Virus record (IMG/VR): IMGVR_UViG_3300020454_000020
Coordinates: 1 to 48,671 of that record
Direction: 5' to 3' (one strand)
DNA: 48,671 nucleotides
Source of the DNA: a virus
Shown here: one piece after another, positions 22,995 through 31,245 of the stretch
How the letters are laid out: every line of letters starts with the position of its first letter
Position numbering within the stretch: position 1 is the first letter of the stretch
Notes under the pieces: model-generated
The model's input: only the letters and a program-made list of their open reading frames with translations
Told to the model about the DNA's origin: nothing
Database searches by the model: none
Program-made: the position numbers and the translations under genes

Positions 22995-23830
22995 TTAATG
23001 AACCTCGCTAATTTTTCCTTATTCTTTTGAACATAGTCTGGGTATGAACTGTCGATAGATACCACAGTTGGTTGATACAAATAATCTCTACCAAATGGAT
23101 CAAGTCCTGCCTCGATACGTTGTTCCATTGTATCTCTGAACTGAGGTAAATTGTTCTCTTGGTGTTCATAAGCATCCATCTTGGCACGTACAGTGTCAGC
23201 ATCACCAAAGAAACTCCAATGCCATGAAGCATTGTCAATCTTCCAAGCATCTTGATGTGATTGCCTCAACTTATCTATGCTCATAGTCTTGAGAGTTTTC
23301 ATGGTGCAAACTCTTGTACCCATCCATTCCTTTTCGCATAATAGATTGAGGTAGTAATAGTATACAGGACCTCTCAACACATAATGATTCTCAGGTTTGA
23401 ACCACTCATCTATGGCGAGCAGTGCCTCTGGATTTGCTATCTCATCTGCATCACTTGATAGTATAATATCATCATCCTTTGCCTTACCAAGAAATCCATA
23501 TATTGCAGAGTCTTTATGGAAACATGCCCTCTGATAATGTACTGGTAATTGATATATGTTCTCTTCTTTCATGCTCCTGTGATAAGGAACACCTTCCCAA
23601 TATTCTTCTAATGTTTTATTGTCGTCATGTGTGACATGATGAATGATTTTATGTTCCCACTTCTTGAAACGTTCCTTATTCTCAAAGTAGTATAAAGGTT
23701 TCGTCTTACCGGTAAATGTTATTGTTGCTTCATTGATGACAAAGTAATCTACAACATCGCCTAGTATATTCAGTCTAAGTTCTAGTAAATCGAGTTCATT
23801 ATAAAAAGTGAACGTATCAAAGATGGTCAT
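22991..23830 (-). CDS. glycosyltransferase family 17 (GlcNAc-transferase III-like)
   Basis: A 279-residue protein starting MTIFDTFTFYNELDLLELRL, the GT17 hallmark. It then has VINEATITFTG (E-x-x-x-T-F-T-G) and ILSSDADEIANPEAL with the DxDE acid cluster, and GPVYYYYLNL. GT17 enzymes transfer N-acetylglucosamine to mannosyl glycans in eukaryotes, and occur in bacterial and giant-virus clusters with unknown acceptors. It overlaps the oxygenase by 14 bases. Confidence 0.88.
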   Translation of the reverse strand: MTIFDTFTFYNELDLLELRLNILGDVVDYFVINEATITFTGKTKPLYYFENKERFKKWEHKIIHHVTHDDNKTLEEYWEGVPYHRSMKEENIYQLPVHYQRACFHKDSAIYGFLGKAKDDDIILSSDADEIANPEALLAIDEWFKPENHYVLRGPVYYYYLNLLCEKEWMGTRVCTMKTLKTMSIDKLRQSHQDAWKIDNASWHWSFFGDADTVRAKMDAYEHQENNLPQFRDTMEQRIEAGLDPFGRDYLYQPTVVSIDSSYPDYVQKNKEKLARFIK

Positions 23831-24362
23831 AGTTAATGTTCAAAGTCATTCTAATGTTTTTAGTCGGTGAAGAACTAGCATGGTATGTATGTAAACCTTC
23901 AAAGATTACACACTTGCCTTTCTTAGGAGTTTCTCTATGTATGATCTTTGAATGATCATGTTCGTCACAGAAAATAGTATCACCATCAGCATCATTAATA
24001 TAATATAATGCCACGATATGTGGAAATTGCTGATCTATATGAAAGTTATGTGGTATGCCAAATTTTTTAGGATTTGGATAGTGCATGGTAACATGTGCTC
24101 TTGCCATTGTATGTTTCTGCATTCTAATATACTTATTAAAGAATGACAAGTTGTAATTTTGCATTACCGGTTGAGGGATACGATCTTTTATTATAGTACA
24201 AGAAAAATACGGATTCGTATCATTCTGCAATTCATGACCTATAGGATGTGCACAATCTGGTAGATACCACCATGGACCAGTAGTTGCTGCCTCTTCAATT
24301 TTCTCAGCAATTTTCCTAGGAAATTGAATCGTATTCAAGAATAAATTTTCGTTGTTCTTCAC
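23817..24362 (-). CDS. 2-oxoglutarate/Fe(II) oxygenase (HxD type)
   Basis: A 181-residue protein. IPHNFHIDQQFPHIVALYYIND supplies the HxD metal site and the following strand; DGDTIFCDE is the turn, and KCVIFEGLHTYHASSSPTKNIRMTLNINY gives the distal His and the Arg that binds 2-oxoglutarate. It overlaps the upstream transferase gene by 47 bases, an unusually long overlap, with no good internal start. It lies inside the glycan block, so it may act on a sugar or lipid intermediate. Confidence 0.78.
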   Translation of the reverse strand: MKNNENLFLNTIQFPRKIAEKIEEAATTGPWWYLPDCAHPIGHELQNDTNPYFSCTIIKDRIPQPVMQNYNLSFFNKYIRMQKHTMARAHVTMHYPNPKKFGIPHNFHIDQQFPHIVALYYINDADGDTIFCDEHDHSKIIHRETPKKGKCVIFEGLHTYHASSSPTKNIRMTLNINYDHL

Positions 24363-25095
24363 TGTTAGTCCATTCTCCTACGTTTATGTAGTCGTATAAG
24401 GGCATCAAATTTACTGTGACATCAGTGCCAAGAAGCATATTATAATTTAGATGCTCACTCATACTTACATCAGTACAATAAAAGGTTTCTATATTATCAC
24501 TGCATAGAGCAGCAGCAATCCCAAAAGTTCCAACCCCAGAATTAGCAAGATGTTTTGCTGACAATAATGTACCAAAATCTTCTGCCACACTTTTAGATTG
24601 TATCGTAACCTTTGGACTCTTTCTAAGTTCATCTAGTATTGGATTGTGATTGTCTCCTTCAGTAACTACTATCGCATGAGTAAATCTGTCAACCAGTTGC
24701 AAATAAAAATAAAGAGGATTAGGGATATAGTTGCTAGGGTTATCAACCCCTTTGTCAAAAACATCTCCACTCCTAATATGAATAACAATAGTATCATCAG
24801 GAATATCGACCCTCGGTGCTCGAATGTGAGGTCTGATATACGTCTTACAAATCTGACGTATGTTCTCATAAATGAATTCTTTCTCGATGTTGACTTCCTT
24901 ATACGGACCTTCCCAGTAGAAGAACTTTGATCGTACTTCCTGACTATTCTGTCCAAACGATGTCTTGTGTTTTTCGATAATGTCATGATCAATACTTTCA
25001 AATGTTGATTGTGTTAGTTGTGCTGCCATTGTACCGACTGCACACTGTTGTATGTTGTTTCCTAGTCTACCGTACCAGTGAGAAATTGTAATCAT
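24316..25095 (-). CDS. fucosyltransferase-like (GT11-related) protein
   Basis: A 259-residue protein starting MITISHWYGRLGNNIQQCAV, a GT11-type GRLGN start, then TIVIHIRSGDVFD (the HxRxGD donor block) and a late GVGTFGIAAAL. It differs from the other GT11 gene in having HIRSGD in place of HVRRGD and a weaker C-terminal SSFSWW equivalent. It may use GDP-fucose or a related donor. Overlaps both neighbours. Confidence 0.75.
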   Translation of the reverse strand: MITISHWYGRLGNNIQQCAVGTMAAQLTQSTFESIDHDIIEKHKTSFGQNSQEVRSKFFYWEGPYKEVNIEKEFIYENIRQICKTYIRPHIRAPRVDIPDDTIVIHIRSGDVFDKGVDNPSNYIPNPLYFYLQLVDRFTHAIVVTEGDNHNPILDELRKSPKVTIQSKSVAEDFGTLLSAKHLANSGVGTFGIAAALCSDNIETFYCTDVSMSEHLNYNMLLGTDVTVNLMPLYDYINVGEWTNSEEQRKFILEYDSIS

Positions 25096-25736
25096 TTTAT
25101 AAACAATGATCTTGCTTCAGCACCATGTGATATGAATGGTCCCCATGTAGTCTCATCTATGACTTGTGGATCTATCCACCAATCTTCATATGGGTTACCA
25201 CCATTAGCAACATCTCTCGCTACAATCTGATAACCTAGATCATTCAATATTCTTCTTTGTATATCTCTACACTCAGGTCCATGTGCATATAAATCTGATT
25301 CAAATGTAATCACAGAAAATCTATATTCATCTAGTGGTAGATTCTCTAACGCTTTGAGCGTAATGTTTGGTGGTTCACAATCTATTGACACATAATCAAA
25401 TCTCTTTTTCTTCCACCCCTTGTCCTTTATTGCTGATGCCCAATCAAAATCAGTAGCATCTGCAAGATGACATTCGTTCCCTCTTTGTAGTACAAACTCA
25501 CCTTGAAAATTTTCATCTATCTCTACTGAGATACCTTGCCAATTGAATTCAGATTCAAGTAACCATGTGTTGTTCAATTCAGTGGGATGATTAGCACCTA
25601 TCTCAAGATACCTACCATTCTTCTTACCACCCAACATAGTCAAGACAAATAGATCTTGATATGCTTGAGAGTAATTACCCCCTATATTCAAAGGATGAAT
25701 AAGTTCATCAGTTTTTTCATTGTACTTTGTATTCAT
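25092..25736 (-). CDS. FkbM-like methyltransferase
   Basis: The start at 25736 (MNTKYNEKTDELIHP) is taken because 25805 would overlap the epimerase gene by 89 bases. SQAYQDLFVLTMLG leads into GRYLEIGANHPTELNNT, an S-adenosylmethionine site of the FkbM type (DIGAN), then ISVEIDENF and FDYVSIDCE. Members methylate sugar hydroxyls in surface glycans or natural products. It lies between the epimerase and the fucosyltransferase-like gene. Confidence 0.78.
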   Translation of the reverse strand: MNTKYNEKTDELIHPLNIGGNYSQAYQDLFVLTMLGGKKNGRYLEIGANHPTELNNTWLLESEFNWQGISVEIDENFQGEFVLQRGNECHLADATDFDWASAIKDKGWKKKRFDYVSIDCEPPNITLKALENLPLDEYRFSVITFESDLYAHGPECRDIQRRILNDLGYQIVARDVANGGNPYEDWWIDPQVIDETTWGPFISHGAEARSLFIK

Positions 25737-26643
25737 CGATCCAATCACTAATTTCAATAGATGGCATGTATCCCAAAAGTTTTTTTGCTTTTGAAATATC
25801 AGCAAGAGTTATTCTTGCCTCTGCAGGTCTAGGTGGTATAAAGTTTTTAGTATATGTTGGAGAAATCATATTCGCTATTTGATTTACGGAATGATTATTT
25901 CCTGTACCAACATTAATAATTTCACCACTTATATCACTTGCTCTCTCTGCTGCTGCAATATTTGCTCTGACCACATCATTTACATGAGTAAAATCTCTTC
26001 GTTGTTCACCATCACCCACGATTGTGAATGATTCACCCCTTTTATATTGCTCTAAAAATAATCCTACGACAGGTGCATATTGTCCTTTGACAGGTTGTCT
26101 ATCACCATATACATTGAAGTATCTTAGATTTACTATATTCATATCAAATAGATCTGAATACATCTTACACATATTCTCTGCTGCTACTTTTGATACTGAG
26201 TATGGATTCAAACAATCAGGTGGCATATCCTCTCTAAGAGGTGGTTCATTTTTCAGACCATAAGATGATGATGTGGATGAGTTTATGAATACCTTGACAC
26301 CATGCTCACGAGCAAACTGTAATAGAGTTGTTGTCCCTAATACATTTGTCTTGACACATCCAACTGGATTCTGTAATGCAATTTGTATTCTAGAATAAGC
26401 AGCAAGATGAAACACCCAATCGATCTTTGGCATCCCCTCGTTGACACAAGAGAATACTTGCTCCATCATTTTCTCATCTGAAATATCTGCCTTGACATTC
26501 CATGCTTTATCATTCCAATAGAACTTTTCATTACATGTTGAGGATTCATTATCCACAACAGTAACTTGATGTCCCATCTCTAGTAGTGTGTCAACAAGGT
26601 GGGATCCTATAAATCCTGCACCTCCAGTAACGAGTGATCTCAT
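25717..26643 (-). CDS. NAD-dependent UDP-sugar 4-epimerase-like (SDR)
   Basis: A 308-residue extended SDR with the NAD motif TGGAGFIGSHL near the N-terminus, HLAAYS, the catalytic STSSSYG and YSVSK (Y-x3-K), and DFTHVNDVV. It most resembles UDP-glucose/UDP-GlcNAc 4-epimerases (GalE/WbpP). The exact sugar cannot be decided from sequence. It follows the GDP-mannose 3,5-epimerase gene by one base. Confidence 0.82.
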   Translation of the reverse strand: MRSLVTGGAGFIGSHLVDTLLEMGHQVTVVDNESSTCNEKFYWNDKAWNVKADISDEKMMEQVFSCVNEGMPKIDWVFHLAAYSRIQIALQNPVGCVKTNVLGTTTLLQFAREHGVKVFINSSTSSSYGLKNEPPLREDMPPDCLNPYSVSKVAAENMCKMYSDLFDMNIVNLRYFNVYGDRQPVKGQYAPVVGLFLEQYKRGESFTIVGDGEQRRDFTHVNDVVRANIAAAERASDISGEIINVGTGNNHSVNQIANMISPTYTKNFIPPRPAEARITLADISKAKKLLGYMPSIEISDWIDEYKVQ

Positions 26644-26644
26644 A

Positions 26645-27772
26645 CTAACCTGATGCTAATAAATCATATTCTTTAGTTTCAATAGCAGCAGAGTCTATAG
26701 TTTCCTTACAGATCTGCTGACTGATCCAATTATAGGTCTTTCTGATACCTTCTTCAAGTGTTTGTGAGTAATCCCAATCAAGTTTTTCTCTAATCAGATC
26801 ATTATTTGAGTTACGTCCTCTGACACCAAGTGGTCCATCTATATGATTTTTACCAACGGTCTTTCCTGATACCTTTGCAGCAGTGTCAACCAACTGATTG
26901 ATTGTTACCATCTCTTCAGAACCTATATTGACTGGTCCTTTGAAATCAGACTGCATCAGTCTCCAAGTTGCTTCAACACACTCATCGATGAAGAGAAAGG
27001 ATCTAGTTTGTTCTCCATCTCCCCAAACCTCAATATCTCCTCCGTTTGTTGGGAGATAAGCAACCTTTCTGCATATTGCTGCCGGTGCTTTTTCTCTACC
27101 GCCTTGCCATGTTCCCTCTGGACCAAAAATATTATGGTAACGAGCAACGCAAACAGGCATACCATAGTTACGACTGTACGTAAGATATAATCTTTCTGAA
27201 AATAATTTTTCCCATCCATATTCTGAGTCCGGTGCTGCAGGGTATGCTGATTCTTCACGACAATCTGGATTGTCGGGGTCTAATTGATTATATTCTGGAT
27301 ACATACATGCTGAACTAGAGTAGAAGATTTTAGTAATCCAATCTAGGCATGGTCTATTACACTCACTCCATCCTATTGACCCATCAAAAGTTTCATTCAA
27401 CTTCTGCTGTGCATCTAATAGGTTTAGATTTATACTTGCAGAGTTCTGCATAATATCAGCATCATTTTCACCTGTAAAGATAAAACCTGCACCACCCATA
27501 TCAGCAGCAAACTGATATATCTCATGGAATGGTTCAATGTATCTGTAAGGAACAGACTCATAAAAATTTCCTTGCTCTCCTTTATATTGTATGACTCTTT
27601 CAACAAAACTTTTATCTCGTAAGTCTCCTTGAATGAACTCGTCTGCTTCTGTATCAGAAAACTCTGGATACTTGAGGTCTACACCTCTAACCCAGTAACC
27701 TTCTTTCTTGAGTCTCTTGACCATGTGACTTCCAATGAAACCACCGGCACCTAGTACTAATGCTGTTTTCAT
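26645..27772 (-). CDS. GDP-mannose 3,5-epimerase-like (GME)
   Basis: A 375-residue SDR with GAGGFIGSHM at the N-terminus, then QFAADMGGAGFIFTGEND (88-104), SSSACMYPE (152-160) and EYGWEKL with Tyr185-x3-Lys189. The GGxGFI segment and the catalytic SSACxYPE are the GME signature, and ARYHNIFGPEGTWQGGREK follows. GME converts GDP-mannose to GDP-L-galactose and GDP-L-gulose. Its precursor fits the mannose genes at 30859 and 40087. A non-canonical hairpin follows the previous gene at 27809-27824. Confidence 0.9.
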   Translation of the reverse strand: MKTALVLGAGGFIGSHMVKRLKKEGYWVRGVDLKYPEFSDTEADEFIQGDLRDKSFVERVIQYKGEQGNFYESVPYRYIEPFHEIYQFAADMGGAGFIFTGENDADIMQNSASINLNLLDAQQKLNETFDGSIGWSECNRPCLDWITKIFYSSSACMYPEYNQLDPDNPDCREESAYPAAPDSEYGWEKLFSERLYLTYSRNYGMPVCVARYHNIFGPEGTWQGGREKAPAAICRKVAYLPTNGGDIEVWGDGEQTRSFLFIDECVEATWRLMQSDFKGPVNIGSEEMVTINQLVDTAAKVSGKTVGKNHIDGPLGVRGRNSNNDLIREKLDWDYSQTLEEGIRKTYNWISQQICKETIDSAAIETKEYDLLASG

Positions 27773-27808
27773 AAAAACCTTAATGAAGAATTTTTGTCGG
27801 AAAATTTT

Positions 27809-27824
27809 TTCCCAAAAGTGGGAA
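27809..27824. other. short hairpin in the 53-base gap before GME
   Basis: TTCCCA / TGGGAA form a 6-base stem with a 4-base loop in the gap between the RfbH-type gene and the GME gene. On the minus strand it is followed by A5T4, not a plain T run, so it may be a weak terminator, an RNA processing site, or chance. Confidence 0.35.
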
Positions 27825-27825
27825 T

Positions 27826-29124
27826 CTAAAGTCCATTTCTGAACTTAGTAACTACTTCCTCTATGTAGTCTATCATAGGATCAGTAACCACAGGAGAACA
27901 TCCTAAGAAAAATACATTATCTAACACCTTACTTGAGTTAGGATAATTAGCATATGATCCTAGACCACGGTAGGCGGGATGCATAAGAATATTCCCTGCA
28001 AAATAATTTCTTGTTTGTATCTTATTATCTTCTAAATATTTGACAAGTTGTACTTTATTACCTTCGTATACTATAGGTACACCAAACCAAGAAGTCTCTG
28101 CATGTTCTTTTTCTTCAATAACCCTCGCACCATCGATCTTAGAGAAGATCTCATGAAGTCGAGTTTTGTTGAGACGACGGATGCGATGTATCTCGTCCTG
28201 CTTAGTCAATTGTACAAGACCGATAGACCCTTGCAGATCGGCGGGTTTGAGATTATATCCTTGAACTCCGAAGACATACTTATGATCGACATCATGGTCG
28301 TACCCTTCCAACCAACGGTCAAATCTCTGCCCACAGACACCGTTGGGCAATTTGTTTTGGGATCCTACACAATAGCATCCTCTTCCCCACCAAGCATACG
28401 ATCTGGCGATCTGGATTATCTCTTGGATATTAGAGGAGACCATACCCCCTTCGATAGTAGAGATATGATGAGCTGGATAGAAAGAACAAGAAGCAGCGAC
28501 GGAGTGTTTGGTAAGAAACTGACCTCTCCACTTGCTACCGAGGGAGTCACAGTTGTCCGCGATGTATTCGAGTCCATAAACATCCAAAATTTCGAGAAAC
28601 TTATCGAAGTCGTAGGGATTTCCCAGAACAGGAGAAGAAAAACACGCTCTAGTTCTACTGGTGATCTTAGACTCTAGCATCTGAAGATCCCAATTCAAAT
28701 CCGTGTAATCAATATCTACAAATACAGGTTTCAGATTGTTCTGTATGATGGGATTGATAGTAGTAGGAAAACCACAGGCACATACTAATATCTCATCTCC
28801 ATCTGCCCATCCAAAATATTTTTTGAGTGCAGCAACCATGACAAGATTTGCAGATGATCCACTATTGACCATGAGATTGTGTCTAAATTTAAACCTTTTA
28901 CCAAACTGTGCTTCAAATTTATTGACCTGTTCTCCTGCAGGCAACCACTTACCATTCAATAAGGTTGTGATTGCAGCAATAGGTTCTTGCTCATCCCAGT
29001 ATGGACCAGAATAATAAATGTTGCTACCGGGTTTCCAATTTTTATTAGCAAGATATGGAAATAGATTCTCTCCATCATCTTGTAGTTCTGTTATAAAATC
29101 TGATACTTTATTTTTTATAGACAT
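27826..29124 (-). CDS. rfbH: RfbH-type 3-dehydratase (CDP-4-keto-6-deoxyglucose-3-dehydrase, PMP and Fe-S dependent)
   Basis: A 432-residue member of the DegT/StrS fold. SFYPAHHISTIEGG has His220 where aminotransferases carry the PLP lysine, a mark of the E1/RfbH dehydratases. Cysteines C192, C250, C252 and C264 lie at the positions of the [2Fe-2S] ligands of E1 (57 residues between the first two, one between the next). Family blocks such as LGNPYDFD, WGRGCYC and SWFGVPI are present. The enzyme removes the C3 hydroxyl of a CDP-4-keto-6-deoxyhexose. GC rises to about 45-53% in much of 28141-28560, against about 27% in the line at 28021. Confidence 0.88.
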   Translation of the reverse strand: MSIKNKVSDFITELQDDGENLFPYLANKNWKPGSNIYYSGPYWDEQEPIAAITTLLNGKWLPAGEQVNKFEAQFGKRFKFRHNLMVNSGSSANLVMVAALKKYFGWADGDEILVCACGFPTTINPIIQNNLKPVFVDIDYTDLNWDLQMLESKITSRTRACFSSPVLGNPYDFDKFLEILDVYGLEYIADNCDSLGSKWRGQFLTKHSVAASCSFYPAHHISTIEGGMVSSNIQEIIQIARSYAWWGRGCYCVGSQNKLPNGVCGQRFDRWLEGYDHDVDHKYVFGVQGYNLKPADLQGSIGLVQLTKQDEIHRIRRLNKTRLHEIFSKIDGARVIEEKEHAETSWFGVPIVYEGNKVQLVKYLEDNKIQTRNYFAGNILMHPAYRGLGSYANYPNSSKVLDNVFFLGCSPVVTDPMIDYIEEVVTKFRNGL

Positions 29125-29930
29125 AATTCGTATACGATAGATTCATTAGATACTGCTTGACGGAAACCAAGGTCTTGTATTTTTGTGGTGTCTAACCAGA
29201 AATTTCTAGTTTGAACATTGTTATGGAAAACAGGTGGTTCTATATTATGAACCTTACCTGTAGTCTTAGTATATTTTACAGCATTATCAATCAGTTCGCT
29301 GACTGCTGTAGGTTTACCAGACCCTATATTATAAATCTCATTCAATTCACCATGAGTTATAGCAAGATGAATGGCACGACACACATCATCTACATGCATC
29401 ACATCTCGTTGATGCGATCCATTGTCGTATATATTCACATCTCTATTCTCTTTCAACTCACCTATCATCCATTGTATAGCATTCTTCTTCTTACTTACCT
29501 TCGTATCACCAACACCCATGACATTACATAGTCTAAGTATTCTATACTTCATACCTGTGGTCTGTGCAAAAGACTTGATAAGATTTTCTGCACAATACTT
29601 AGTGATAGAATAGAATCCTGTAGGATTACAATGATCATTTTCTTTAGCAGGAACATTACCACCCTGTCCATATACAAACCATGATGATACAAAGTTGAAT
29701 GTGATATCTTCTGATCTACAGTAATCTAATGTTTCACAGAGCAATCGTAAATTAGTGTCAACATCAAGAGTTATCTTATCATGAACATGATAATTATTTG
29801 TAGTTGATATAAAGTAAAGAACATTCTTATTCTTAGGACATCTTTCATCACGTTTCTCTACATGAGTAAATGTAGGGTACAACTCTGCAAATCTACCACC
29901 TACAAATCCCGGACCAAATAAAGAAATCAT
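29115..29930 (-). CDS. NAD-dependent SDR, possible 4-ketoreductase/epimerase
   Basis: A 271-residue SDR with an atypical N-terminus (MISLFGPGFVGGRFAEL, GxxFVGGR in place of GxxGxxG), NFVSSWFVYG and FYSITKYCAE (Y-x3-K), and HQRDVMHVDDV. It lies directly after RfbH and before the RmlB-like gene, so a role as the last reductase in a 3,6-dideoxyhexose route (like abequose or paratose synthase) is plausible by context. Overlaps the neighbours by 4-10 bases. Confidence 0.75.
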   Translation of the reverse strand: MISLFGPGFVGGRFAELYPTFTHVEKRDERCPKNKNVLYFISTTNNYHVHDKITLDVDTNLRLLCETLDYCRSEDITFNFVSSWFVYGQGGNVPAKENDHCNPTGFYSITKYCAENLIKSFAQTTGMKYRILRLCNVMGVGDTKVSKKKNAIQWMIGELKENRDVNIYDNGSHQRDVMHVDDVCRAIHLAITHGELNEIYNIGSGKPTAVSELIDNAVKYTKTTGKVHNIEPPVFHNNVQTRNFWLDTTKIQDLGFRQAVSNESIVYELCL

Positions 29931-30859
29931 CTATTCAAATACCATTCTATAGTATGTTGCAACCCTGTATCAAAATCCATGATCGGTTTCCACCCAGTTT
30001 TGTTATACAACTTAGTATAACTCATAGCATATCTTTTATCAACCCCCGGTCTAGCATCTGACACACCTATAAGATCATGTGACTTACCTAGTATGGTAAG
30101 TATTTTTTTGACTACAGTTTCTACATCAAGTTCACAACCACCACCAATATTATAGGTGTCATTCATTATACCTTGCTCCTCTAACTTCCAAATAGCACGA
30201 CAATGATCCTCAACATACAACCAATCACGAATCAATCTTCCTTCACTATGCATATAAGTTTTCTTACATCTCATAGCGTTTATTATAGTAAGAGGTATAA
30301 GTTTTTCTAGATGTTGATGTGGTCCGTAGTTATTAGAGCAGTTGGTTATAAGATATGGAAGTCCGTATGTGTTATGCCATGCCTTCACAAAATAATCTGA
30401 TGCTGCTTTACTAGCAGAGTATGGATTTCGTGGGTCATAGGGTGTGGTCTCTGTAAATATCTCTTCATCATCATATTCTAACGAACCATACACCTCGTCA
30501 GTAGATACATGATGAAACTTATCCACTCCCACCTCTAGTGCAGCGTTCATCAAATTGATAGTCCCTATCACATTTGATTCTAAAAATGGTTTATAATTTT
30601 TGATTGAATTATCTACATGACTCTCTGCAGCAAAATGAAATACTTTGTTTGGTTTGTATGTATTAAAGATGTGATTGACATGTTTCTCGTTTGCAATATC
30701 ACACCACACAAATGTTGTCTTACTATCTTTCTTGATAAAGTTTATATCGGAAGCATACGATAAAGAATCTATGACGACAATCTCATCATCATAAACTCTC
30801 TGAATATAATTTACAAAATTACTTCCTATAAAACCGGCACCACCAGTAATCAGAATCAT
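29927..30859 (-). CDS. dTDP/CDP-glucose 4,6-dehydratase-like (RmlB family)
   Basis: A 310-residue SDR with GGAGFIGSNF (6-15), HFAAESHVDNS, HHVSTDEVYGSL with the active-site Thr-Asp-Glu (120-122) and Tyr147-x3-Lys151. These are the RmlB-type 4,6-dehydratase marks. The usual product is a 4-keto-6-deoxyglucose nucleotide, the required substrate of the RfbH enzyme in the adjacent gene. RmlB proteins are usually 340-360 residues, so it is slightly short. Whether the nucleotide is dTDP or CDP cannot be told. Confidence 0.88.
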   Translation of the reverse strand: MILITGGAGFIGSNFVNYIQRVYDDEIVVIDSLSYASDINFIKKDSKTTFVWCDIANEKHVNHIFNTYKPNKVFHFAAESHVDNSIKNYKPFLESNVIGTINLMNAALEVGVDKFHHVSTDEVYGSLEYDDEEIFTETTPYDPRNPYSASKAASDYFVKAWHNTYGLPYLITNCSNNYGPHQHLEKLIPLTIINAMRCKKTYMHSEGRLIRDWLYVEDHCRAIWKLEEQGIMNDTYNIGGGCELDVETVVKKILTILGKSHDLIGVSDARPGVDKRYAMSYTKLYNKTGWKPIMDFDTGLQHTIEWYLNR

Positions 30860-31245
30860 TATTCAGTCCCGTATTCGTTCATGCACATGTAGGTATTATC
30901 TTTCTTGATACGTCCGTAGTCATCCTCTAGTCTTATAATGTCACTCTCTATACATGTACCAATCTGAGTTTCAATAATCAATAACCCCTTTTCACCACCC
31001 TTCGCTCGATGTTTCATCTCTGTACTAATATGAAATGTGTCACCCACCTTGCATTTAGTTTCCATTCTATTCTGAGTTATAATACCACTGCCTTCCACAA
31101 TCACCCAATCTTCTGTCCTCAGATTATGATACTGAAATGACAGTCTCTGATCAGGTGCTATGAAAAGTCTTTTGACTTTATAATTGTCGTCCTCAACGAT
31201 GGTTTCATACCATCCCCAAGGACGCTCTCTTCTTACGAACATCAT
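30859..31245 (-). CDS. mannose-6-phosphate isomerase type II cupin domain
   Basis: A 128-residue stand-alone cupin beginning RERPWGWYETI, then RLFIAPDQRLSFQYHNLRTEDWVIVEGSG and GDTFHISTEMKHRAKGGEKGLLIIETQIGTC. This is the C-terminal isomerase domain of bifunctional GMP/PMI enzymes such as ManC/AlgA, without the guanylyltransferase. It would interconvert fructose-6-phosphate and mannose-6-phosphate, feeding PMM (40087). It ends on the start of the dehydratase. Confidence 0.85.
   Translation of the reverse strand: MMFVRRERPWGWYETIVEDDNYKVKRLFIAPDQRLSFQYHNLRTEDWVIVEGSGIITQNRMETKCKVGDTFHISTEMKHRAKGGEKGLLIIETQIGTCIESDIIRLEDDYGRIKKDNTYMCMNEYGTE

Noticed and set aside
28048-28677. Long plus-strand frame of 209 codons inside the RfbH-type gene
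   Set aside because: It lies opposite a well-supported gene with intact motifs; the frame is a by-product of the GC-rich patch on the other strand and the protein has no recognisable pattern.
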